From Noviluteimonas caseinilytica (GTDB lineage: Bacteria > Pseudomonadota > Gammaproteobacteria > Xanthomonadales > Xanthomonadaceae), in assembly GCF_018406605.1 (NCBI RefSeq), contig NZ_AP024545.1:2418001-2482000 (forward strand): DNA of 64,000 nt, read 5' to 3'. A model generated the notes under the pieces. It was not told the origin of the DNA. It worked only from the letters and a program-made list of their open reading frames with translations, and did not search any database. The position numbers and the translations under genes are program-made. Positions 20,390 to 26,712 of the stretch are shown here, piece by piece (the first letter of the stretch is position 1; each line of letters begins with the position of its first letter).

Positions 20390-21340
20390 ATGGACATCCT
20401 GCTCGCCAACCCGCGCGGTTTCTGCGCCGGCGTCGACCGCGCCATCGAGATCGTCAAACGCGCGCTCGAAACGCTGGGCGCGCCGATCTACGTGCGGCAC
20501 GAAGTCGTGCACAACCGCTTCGTGGTCGACGACCTCAAGCATCGCGGCGCCGTGTTCGTCGAGGAACTGGACGAAGTGCCGGACAACGCGACGGTGATCT
20601 TCTCCGCGCATGGCGTGTCGCAGGCGGTGCGCCAGGAAGCCACGCGCCGCGGGCTGAAGGTGTTCGACGCCACGTGCCCGCTGGTGACCAAGGTGCACCT
20701 GGAAGTCGCGCGCCAATGCCGCGCCGGCCGCGACATGGTGCTGATCGGCCACGCCGGGCACCCGGAAGTGGAAGGCACGATGGGGCAGTGGAACGCGCAG
20801 GCCGGCACCGGGCGCATCTACCTCATCGAAAGCATCGACGACGTCGCGCGCCTGCACATCGGCCAGCCCGAGCATTGCTCGTACACCACGCAGACCACGC
20901 TGTCGGTGGACGACACGCGCACCATCATCGACGCCCTGCGCACGCGTTTCCCGCACATCCAGGGCCCGAAGAACGACGACATCTGCTACGCCACGCAGAA
21001 CCGCCAGGACGCCGTGCGCGAACTCACGCGCGAATGCGACCTCGTGCTGGTCGTCGGTTCGCCCAACAGCTCCAATTCCAACCGCCTGCGCGAACTCGCC
21101 GAGCGCGAGGGCGTGGAAGCGCACCTGATCGACGGCGCGAGCGAGATCGACCCGCGCTGGGTCGCGGGCCGCAAGCACATCGGCGTGACGGCGGGCGCCA
21201 GCGCGCCGGACGTCCTGGTCCGCGGCGTGATCGAACGCCTGCGCGAACTGGGCGCCGGTGGCGTCCGCGAGCTGTCCGGCGAACCCGAGGACATGGTGTT
21301 CGCGCTGCCGAAGGAGCTGCGGGTCACGCTGGTCGATTGA
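20390..21340 (+). CDS. ispH: 4-hydroxy-3-methylbut-2-enyl diphosphate reductase
   Basis: 316 residues; last step of the MEP isoprenoid pathway, producing IPP and DMAPP. The [4Fe-4S] ligands are Cys12 (RGFCAGVDRA), Cys96 (DATCPLV) and Cys199 (DDICYATQNRQ). HEVVHNRFVV and SPNSSNSNRL are also family motifs. The start at 20390 gives the usual MDILLANPRGFCAG beginning. The tRNA promoter overlaps its stop codon. Confidence 0.97.
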   Translation: MDILLANPRGFCAGVDRAIEIVKRALETLGAPIYVRHEVVHNRFVVDDLKHRGAVFVEELDEVPDNATVIFSAHGVSQAVRQEATRRGLKVFDATCPLVTKVHLEVARQCRAGRDMVLIGHAGHPEVEGTMGQWNAQAGTGRIYLIESIDDVARLHIGQPEHCSYTTQTTLSVDDTRTIIDALRTRFPHIQGPKNDDICYATQNRQDAVRELTRECDLVLVVGSPNSSNSNRLRELAEREGVEAHLIDGASEIDPRWVAGRKHIGVTAGASAPDVLVRGVIERLRELGAGGVRELSGEPEDMVFALPKELRVTLVD

Positions 21341-21366
21341 CCCGGCCACCCCCGCGCCCCTAGAAT
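21337..21366 (+). promoter_or_regulatory. Promoter of tRNA-Thr overlapping the ispH stop
   Basis: TTGACC (21337-21342) includes the TGA of ispH; an 18-base spacer leads to TAGAAT (21361-21366). Transcription would start only a few bases before the tRNA 5' end. Confidence 0.75.
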
Positions 21367-21376
21367 TCACGCCCTC

Positions 21377-21452
21377 GCCGGAATAGCTCAGTTGGTAGAG
21401 CGGCGCATTCGTAATGCGTAGGTCGTAGGTTCGATTCCTATTTCCGGCACCA
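21377..21452 (+). tRNA. tRNA-Thr, anticodon CGT
   Basis: A 76-base cloverleaf. The acceptor stem is GCCGGAA/TTCCGGC, the D arm TAGCTCAGTTGGTAGAGC, and the anticodon stem GCGCA/TGCGT with loop TTCGTAA (anticodon CGT at 21410-21412). The T loop is TTCGATT and CCA is encoded. A terminator follows immediately. Confidence 0.97.
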
Positions 21453-21513
21453 GTAGAAACAAGGGCTTGCAGGGCACCACCTTGCAGGCCCTTTTTCTTT
21501 TTGCGCGCTGGGG
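21447..21513 (+). repeat. Direct repeat copy A, overlapping the tRNA-Thr 3' end and terminator
   Basis: Starts with GCACCA of the tRNA and contains a stem made of GGGCTTGCAGG and CCTTGCAGGCCC (two G-U pairs) followed by a T-run, so it is also the tRNA terminator. A second copy lies at 22472-22538. By my count 50 of the first 56 positions are identical; the last part is shifted by one base. Confidence 0.85.
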
Positions 21514-21611
21514 TCCATGTACCCATCCCCTGAATTGGGTAGCGGTAAGCCCCCCTGCGTTGATGCATTGTGAGTGGCAAGCCGGGAATAGTCCGCAGCA
21601 ATACATCTGAA

Positions 21612-22472
21612 ATGACGACACTGCTGGTTGGTTTCGATTCGGCCTGGACCCCAGGGAAGCGCGGAGCGATCGTCGCCGCCATCCAAAACGATGATGGCGC
21701 GTTTCAGGTTCTTGGCGATCCGCAAATCGCAAACTTCCGGGAAGCTGAAGATGCAATTCGCAAGTGGCAGGCCGAACACGCCCCGGTCTCCACCGTCATC
21801 CTGCTCGACCAGCCGACGATCGTGAACAACAGCGCAGGCCAACGCCCTGTCGAAAACATCGTTTCTTCCTGCGTGAGTCTTCGGTATGGGGGCATGCAGC
21901 CGGCCAACACGGCACGAGCAGACATGTTTGGCGAAGGCGCGCCGGTATGGGCCTTCATCAATCAGTTCGGCGGCGCAGGCGACCCGTTGACTCCCCGACC
22001 CGATGGCGCCGTTGTCTTTGAAACCTACCCGGTCCTGGCGCTGATCGCGCTTGGCTGGCTTCGGGAGGATGCGCGTCGTGCGGGGCGCCTTCCCAAGTAC
22101 AACCCGGAGCGCAGAAAGACGTTTTCGTTGGACGATTGGCAATTCCTTTGCCGCGAGGCGTCCGCTGCATTTAGAAAATTGAGTCTTGGTGGCATAGCTC
22201 GCTGGATGGATGAGGCGCGGGACAAGGATCGCCCGCACAAGACCGACCAGGACAAGTTGGATGCCTGCCTTTGCCTGCTCGTTGCGCTGCACATGGCTGA
22301 GGGGAGGGAGTGCCTGATGGTTGGTGACCAGAAAACCGGCTACATCGTCGTGCCGCATTGTCCCGACCTCCAGATCGAAGTCGAAACGCGATGCACCGTC
22401 ACCGACAGAATGGCGTCCGAGTGGGTGCGCACATTCACGCTCGCCTTGGTGACAAGGGCAAAGCGCGAGTAG
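21612..22472 (+). CDS. DUF429 family protein (predicted RNase H-fold nuclease)
   Basis: 286 residues. The N-terminal TTLLVGFDSAWTPGKRGAIVAA and the motifs FETYPVLALIALGW and KTDQDKLDACLCLLVALHMAEG match DUF429, a family assigned to the RNase H fold with conserved acidic residues (Asp in GFDSAW, Glu in FETYP, Asp in DKLDA). Function is unproven. Base composition is clearly less GC-rich than the surrounding housekeeping genes. The gene lies exactly between two copies of the tRNA terminator repeat, and its stop codon touches the second copy, so transfer or insertion is likely. A GTG 14 codons upstream is possible. Confidence 0.85.
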   Translation: MTTLLVGFDSAWTPGKRGAIVAAIQNDDGAFQVLGDPQIANFREAEDAIRKWQAEHAPVSTVILLDQPTIVNNSAGQRPVENIVSSCVSLRYGGMQPANTARADMFGEGAPVWAFINQFGGAGDPLTPRPDGAVVFETYPVLALIALGWLREDARRAGRLPKYNPERRKTFSLDDWQFLCREASAAFRKLSLGGIARWMDEARDKDRPHKTDQDKLDACLCLLVALHMAEGRECLMVGDQKTGYIVVPHCPDLQIEVETRCTVTDRMASEWVRTFTLALVTRAKRE

Positions 22473-22538
22473 CACCAGTTGGAACAGGGGCTTGCAAGGC
22501 ACCATCTTGCAGGCCCTTTTTCCTTTTCGCGCCTGGGG
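22472..22538 (+). repeat. Direct repeat copy B after the DUF429 gene
   Basis: Begins at the last base of the DUF429 stop codon with GCACCAGT and repeats the terminator stem and T-run found after tRNA-Thr. It presumably ends transcription of the DUF429 gene. Apart from GCACCA no tRNA sequence is repeated. Confidence 0.85.
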
Positions 22539-22666
22539 GCTGGCGGGGGAGGCCACTCCGTAATCACCTTGCTGTCCGCTTTCGACCCAGGGGGATATTC
22601 GGCGAGCCTAAGTGCTGAGCGTCTGCTCGGCTTGTGAGTCGGACCCTGCCTGCATAAGCTCGCGGC

Positions 22667-23005
22667 GTGAGCCAACTCGACAACATTCCGCCCCACCTTC
22701 AGAAGCGATCAATCTCCAAGGGGGAGATCGTGCTTCCCCTCGCCGATGCATTGGAAGCAATCAACTACTTAGAGTCGCAATCGACTCTGATCCTGGGCTG
22801 GGAGGGCTGGGTAAAGGCGCCTGACGGTCGCGTTGGGCATGGCAGCGCTGGCTACTTGAATACCTTCACCGAACACCTTTCGGTTGCTGAGGCTGCCGCG
22901 GACGCGCGCAAGTCGATCCAAGCTGGCGCGTTGGACTGGCAAGAAAAACACGGTGGTGGCGCCGATGCTTTGCACTTCTGCATAACTGTGAGGTCGCCTA
23001 GGTAA
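22667..23005 (+). CDS. Hypothetical protein
   Basis: 112 residues from a GTG start, acidic to neutral and soluble. It has a helical N-terminal part (GEIVLPLADALEAINYLES) and a central LILGWEGWVKAPDGRVGHG. I do not recognise a family. No strong ribosome binding site precedes the GTG. The low GC and its place in the tRNA-linked islet fit a recently acquired gene. The reading frame has the look of coding sequence, but the confidence is moderate. Confidence 0.5.
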   Translation: MSQLDNIPPHLQKRSISKGEIVLPLADALEAINYLESQSTLILGWEGWVKAPDGRVGHGSAGYLNTFTEHLSVAEAAADARKSIQAGALDWQEKHGGGADALHFCITVRSPR

Positions 23006-23155
23006 CGGGACTGGCGAGCACCCGCTTTTGGCCGAATGCTGCCGTTGGTCACTCGGAGACTGCTTCCCCGCACGCCGCCATGAAGAAGTCGTAGCACGCA
23101 CCGCACCACGTCACGTTCCAACTCCTCGTCCACAACGCTTGAGAGGTGACCCTCC

Positions 23156-23344
23156 ATGAGCTCACGCCGCGAATCGTTTCGAATCGCCTTCGTTCTTGCT
23201 GCCTTTGGCCTCATGAGTCTCTGCAGCATGCTCGCTCGCCCGTCCCTCGCCACCATCCGGGCGGTGGATTTCGTGCATCTCATCGGGACTGGCATGTGTC
23301 TTGGCGCCGCGCTCGTTGCATTTGCCTGGGCGCGTTCACGGTAG
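23156..23344 (+). CDS. Small two-helix membrane protein
   Basis: 62 residues. After MSSRRESF there are two hydrophobic segments, RIAFVLAAFGLMSLCSML and HLIGTGMCLGAALVAFAWA, and the chain ends in WARSR. A good ribosome binding site (GAGAGGTGA) lies eight bases before the ATG. No family recognised. Confidence 0.65.
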   Translation: MSSRRESFRIAFVLAAFGLMSLCSMLARPSLATIRAVDFVHLIGTGMCLGAALVAFAWARSR

Positions 23345-23434
23345 GTCGATCTGCGCAGCAGTGTCCGCTCCTGGCATTGGCGGACTCCTGGGAATTGTTA
23401 CTCTGACCCTGTTCTTCCGTCGGCTCGAATCTCA

Positions 23435-23737
23435 ATGTGGCGCTTCGATCAAACTCCATATTCTGCAGCGCTCGTTTCCAAGTCAGTCGTGTATGACGGA
23501 CACCCCATCCTTTTCGTAACACACGATGACGACGATCATGGCTGGCAATTCCTGGACGGCGCGGACCCGCCGTCGGACGTTGTGGTCGTCGAAATGTGTC
23601 TTCCCGTCGAAATGGACCCAACGCTTCTGGACTTGGCCGACCTTGCTCCTGGCTGGTGCGCTTGGCGGGACAGCATTGACGTTCCTTGGACTCGTGAGCC
23701 ACTGCGCGAGGAGATCGCATTTGAACACCCGGAATGA
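23435..23737 (+). CDS. Conserved hypothetical protein, DUF2185/immunity-like
   Basis: 100 residues, acidic. The core VTHDDDDHGWQFLDG followed by a short strand and DLADLAPGWCAWRDS resembles small stand-alone proteins of the DUF2185/Imm type that occur near polymorphic toxins. The resemblance is from memory of motif layout and not tested. Its last 17 bases overlap the next gene. No clear ribosome binding site precedes the ATG, so the true start could differ. Confidence 0.55.
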   Translation: MWRFDQTPYSAALVSKSVVYDGHPILFVTHDDDDHGWQFLDGADPPSDVVVVEMCLPVEMDPTLLDLADLAPGWCAWRDSIDVPWTREPLREEIAFEHPE

Positions 23738-23942
23738 AAACACGGTCTATTTGTTGTCACATGCAAATCCCGGGAAGTTGCAGGACGACGAAAAGATTCT
23801 TGGCGTGTTTTCCTCAGCCGAGAAAGCCAACCAGGCAATCGCTGGTTACCTGCTGTTGCCAGGGTTCCGGGAGCAACAGGATGGCTTTCATGTGGATGCG
23901 TACGTAGTTGATCAACAAGAATGGAGCGAAGGATTCGGCTAG
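23721..23942 (+). CDS. DUF7336-like small protein
   Basis: 73 residues from a TTG start with GAGGAG seven bases upstream, which fixes the start inside the 3' end of the previous gene. The sequence NTVYLLSHANPGKLQDDEK, then GVFSSAEKANQAIAGYLLLP and DGFHVDAYVVDQQEWSEGF fits a family of about 70-residue proteins (DUF7336) that also occur as isolated genes or beside toxin-immunity loci. No function is known. Longer upstream starts are in the frame of the preceding gene's shadow. Confidence 0.7.
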   Translation: MNTRNENTVYLLSHANPGKLQDDEKILGVFSSAEKANQAIAGYLLLPGFREQQDGFHVDAYVVDQQEWSEGFG

Positions 23943-23990
23943 GACGCAACAATGCGTACGACTGGATGTCCCCGTTTGCCCGGGCTTCGC

Positions 23991-24012
23991 TGGATTAAAA
24001 AAACTTAATCCA
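23991..24012. terminator. AT-rich hairpin at the end of the islet
   Basis: Eight-base arms TGGATTAA/TTAATCCA around AAAAAC, the most AT-rich hairpin in the window. It may be a terminator for the small genes upstream, though the T-run is poor. Confidence 0.4.
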
Positions 24013-24105
24013 CATTTGCCGTTACTTCGATCGCGGCAGGACTAACGTGTGGCCGCCCGACGCGCCAGGCATCCCGCCTGTGCATGCGCGTCCATCGGAG
24101 GTCCC

Positions 24106-24438
24106 ATGAACATTCGACTTGGCTTGCTCGCATTGATGCTCACGGTTTCCACGTCGGCCTTCGCGGCCACGCCCGCCGGCCAGGCGGCGGCGACACAATC
24201 TGCCGCCACCAAGGCACCCACCGCCCAGCAACAGAAGATGGCCAGCTGCTCGGCGGCCAACAAGGGCAAGACGGGCGAGGCGTACAAGGCCGCGCAAAGC
24301 GCCTGCCTCAAGGCCCAGCCCGCCGCGGCGCCGGCGAAGATGTCCTCGCAGGAGCGCATGGCGAAGTGCTCCGCGCAGAACAAGGGCAAGAAGGGCGCCG
24401 AGTACAAGGCCGCGCAGAGCGCTTGCCTGAAGAGCTGA
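24106..24438 (+). CDS. psiF: PsiF repeat family periplasmic protein
   Basis: 110 residues with a signal peptide (MNIRLGLLALMLTVSTSAFA). Two PsiF repeats follow, each with the pattern M-x-x-C-S-A-x-N-K-G-K ... YKAAQSACLK, separated by an Ala/Pro linker. PsiF was named in E. coli as phosphate-starvation inducible; its function is unknown. GGAGG lies five bases before the ATG. No Pho box is visible upstream, so phosphate control is not supported here. Confidence 0.88.
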   Translation: MNIRLGLLALMLTVSTSAFAATPAGQAAATQSAATKAPTAQQQKMASCSAANKGKTGEAYKAAQSACLKAQPAAAPAKMSSQERMAKCSAQNKGKKGAEYKAAQSACLKS

Positions 24439-24460
24439 TGCCGCTCCAGCAATTCGCAGG

Positions 24461-24485
24461 AGGCCCGCGCAAGCGGGCCTTCCGT
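24461..24485. terminator. Hairpin between convergent psiF and DUF3667 genes
   Basis: Stem AGGCCCGC/GCGGGCCT with GCAA loop; a weak T-rich tail on the plus strand. Confidence 0.55.
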
Positions 24486-24492
24486 TGTCCGC

Positions 24493-25347
24493 TCACGTCG
24501 TCGAGTAGACCGTGATCACGAACAGCAACCATCGATAGCCGAGCACGATCACGCCCACCGCCAGCGTCAGCAACACGCTCGCCAGCAAGCGCCTTCCGCC
24601 CAGGATCCCGTACACCGGCCCCAGCGCCGCGCGCATGTGCAGCAGGCACGCGACGATGCACACCGTCGTCAACACGTTGTCCAGCATCGCCGAACGCAAT
24701 CCCGCGCCGCCACGCAACGCATCCGCATCGGCGAACAAGGTCGCGAACGAAAACACGACCAGCAGGAACGCCCACGAATGCAGCGAAAACGTCGCGTGCG
24801 TGATGAAGGGCAATCGCCGCCGCCGGAACATCGCGGCCAGCAGCAGCGCGAACGGGATGGCCATCAGGAACACCAGCGACTTCGCGTTGCGCTCCACCGC
24901 GCGATCGAACACCGGCGCGTATTCGGCCACCGTGCGATGCGACGGTGCGAGCCGGTGCGCCACCACGTCCTGCGCCCACGGCGCCCAGTCCTGCTGGTGC
25001 AGGTGCGATTCGAGCTTCGCGCCGAACACGTTGGCCGCCGAGAACGACTGGATCGCGAAGAACACGACGTTCGCCAGGATGAAGACCTGCAACGGCGCGA
25101 TGAAGGGTTTGCGGCGCCCGGTGAGGTAGGCGACGGTCAATGCGCCGGGGCGGCGGAACAAGGTCCATGCGGTGCGCAGCACGCGGCCATCGACGCTGGT
25201 GAGCGCATGCGCCACGCGATCGAACAGGCTGCGCATCGCCAGGTCGCGGCGTTCCAGCCGGCGCTCCCCGCAGCACGCGCAGAACGCCGTGTCGACGCGG
25301 CCCCCGCAGGTGGGGCAGGTCCACGCCGACGGTGCGGGGGTCTCCAT
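24493..25347 (-). CDS. DUF3667 membrane protein with N-terminal zinc ribbon
   Basis: 284 residues. A Cys4 zinc ribbon near the N-terminus (CPTCGGRVDTAFCACCGERR) precedes helical segments and about five transmembrane helices. The chain WTLFRRPGALTVAYLTGRRKPFIAPLQVFILANVVFF is the DUF3667 core in two parts. The start METPAPSAWTCP is preferred because it sits directly before the zinc ribbon. It diverges from a GNAT gene with 52 bases between starts. Function unknown. Confidence 0.85.
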   Translation of the reverse strand: METPAPSAWTCPTCGGRVDTAFCACCGERRLERRDLAMRSLFDRVAHALTSVDGRVLRTAWTLFRRPGALTVAYLTGRRKPFIAPLQVFILANVVFFAIQSFSAANVFGAKLESHLHQQDWAPWAQDVVAHRLAPSHRTVAEYAPVFDRAVERNAKSLVFLMAIPFALLLAAMFRRRRLPFITHATFSLHSWAFLLVVFSFATLFADADALRGGAGLRSAMLDNVLTTVCIVACLLHMRAALGPVYGILGGRRLLASVLLTLAVGVIVLGYRWLLFVITVYSTT

Positions 25348-25399
25348 GCGGGCAGGGTGGGCTTCGAACCCGGGCGATGCAACCGCTAGACTCGGCCCG

Positions 25400-25921
25400 A
25401 TGCGCTCCCTCGCCACGCTCCGCGACGCCACCCGCACCGATGCGCCCGCCCTCGCGACGATCTACAACCACTACATCGCCTCGACGTGCGTGACGTTCGA
25501 AACCGCGCCGGTCAGCGCCGACGACATGGCCGCGCGCATCGCCGACACGCAGGCGCTGCCGTTGCCGTGGCTCGTCGCGGAAGGCGAGGGCGGGGTGGTC
25601 GGCTATGCGTACGCCACGCGTTGGCGCGCACGCCACGCGTATCGCTTCGCCGCCGAGTCCACGGTGTACCTCGCGCCCGAGCAGATGGGCCGCGGCCTGG
25701 GTACGGCGCTCTACACCGCACTCGTGCACCGCCTGCGCGCGCATTCGCTGCACACGGTCATCGGCGGCATCGCGTTGCCGAACGCGGCGAGCATCGCGCT
25801 GCACGAGCGCCTCGGCTTCCGCAAGGTGGCCCACTTCGAACAGGTGGGCTTCAAGCACGATCGCTGGATCGACGTGGGCTACTGGCAACTGCAACTGGAG
25901 CCGGCACCGGCACCGGCGTGA
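25400..25921 (+). CDS. GNAT N-acetyltransferase, phosphinothricin/methionine sulfone type
   Basis: 173 residues. The motifs IYNHYIASTCVTFETAPVS, AYATRWRARHAYRFAAESTVYL, the acetyl-CoA loop EQMGRGLGTALY and ALPNAASIALHERLGF are those of the Pat/MddA subfamily, which acetylates small amino compounds such as methionine sulfone or phosphinothricin. Substrate here is unknown. The ATG at 25400 starts the usual RDATRTDAPALATIY region. Confidence 0.9.
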   Translation: MRSLATLRDATRTDAPALATIYNHYIASTCVTFETAPVSADDMAARIADTQALPLPWLVAEGEGGVVGYAYATRWRARHAYRFAAESTVYLAPEQMGRGLGTALYTALVHRLRAHSLHTVIGGIALPNAASIALHERLGFRKVAHFEQVGFKHDRWIDVGYWQLQLEPAPAPA

Positions 25922-25969
25922 CGCGCGCGTGAGCAAGCGTGCATGCCGGCGGGTGTTTACACTCGCGCC

Positions 25970-26407
25970 ATGATCGAACGCATCCTGATCGTCTGCGTCG
26001 GCAACATCTGCCGAAGCCCCATGGCCGAAATCGTCCTGCGCCACCACCTCGGCGGCGGCGACCACGTGCGCGTCGAATCGGCGGGCCTCGCCGCGCTGGT
26101 CGGCAATCCCATCGATCCGCTCGCGCAACGCGTGCTCGAAGCCAACGGCCTGTCGGGCACCGAACACGTCGCGCGCCAGGTCACCGCGGCGATGATCGGC
26201 ACCGCCGACCTCGTGCTGGCCATGCAGAAGCGGCACCTGGACGCCATCCACGCGATTTCCCCGCAGGCGCGCGGCAAGACGTTCCTCATGGGGCGGTGGA
26301 GCGGGAACACCGAAGTCTCCGATCCCTACGGCAAGACGCAGCCGGTGTTCGAAGCCTCGTACCGCGACATCGACCGCATGGCGCACGATTGGCGCATGCA
26401 CCTGTAG
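25970..26407 (+). CDS. Low-molecular-weight protein tyrosine phosphatase (Wzb/EpsP type)
   Basis: 145 residues with the P-loop CVGNICRSP (Cys9, Arg15) and the general acid Asp118 in DPYGKT. This family dephosphorylates the tyrosine-rich tail of Wzc-type kinases during polysaccharide export. It lies 305 bases upstream of the exopolysaccharide genes, which encode such a kinase (29147-31423), so it is probably its partner. ATG at 25970 follows the family start. Confidence 0.92.
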   Translation: MIERILIVCVGNICRSPMAEIVLRHHLGGGDHVRVESAGLAALVGNPIDPLAQRVLEANGLSGTEHVARQVTAAMIGTADLVLAMQKRHLDAIHAISPQARGKTFLMGRWSGNTEVSDPYGKTQPVFEASYRDIDRMAHDWRMHL

Positions 26408-26712
26408 GGCCAATGCAGGATCGATGCCAACGCGTGGCGCGCGTTGCGTCGCGCACGGTCGGCAACGACGCATCCCCGGAGGAAACGCAGTCCGACAAGC
26501 CCAGCGGCCACGCCGACGAAAGGCAACGGTCCCTGTACGAAGGGTTCACGAAATCCGCGTTTTAACGGGATTTCTTCATCTTTCCATCAACTCCCTCTCA
26601 ATAGCCTCTCCCGAACCTGCACCACCGACACATTCGTGAACACGAAGCGGTGGTGCCGGAAAGGGGTTCCGCATGTACGCGGCGCCTGGTGTCCGGTCAT
26701 CGAGAGGCGCGC
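26408..26712 (+). other. Leader region before the exopolysaccharide genes
   Basis: 305 bases with no convincing gene. A hairpin GAAATCC/GGATTTC (26550-26574) with an 11-base loop may end the phosphatase transcript. The following stretch to 26640 is relatively T/C-rich and may hold the operon promoter, but I cannot place -35 and -10 boxes with confidence. Confidence 0.5.

Noticed and set aside
21447..22538. CRISPR or multi-copy direct repeat interpretation of the two terminator copies
   Set aside because: Only two copies, 1 kb apart, with a full gene between and no spacer structure.
22612..22824. 70-residue plus-strand frame overlapping the 112-residue hypothetical gene
   Set aside because: It is shorter, in another frame, and its product has no conserved feature.
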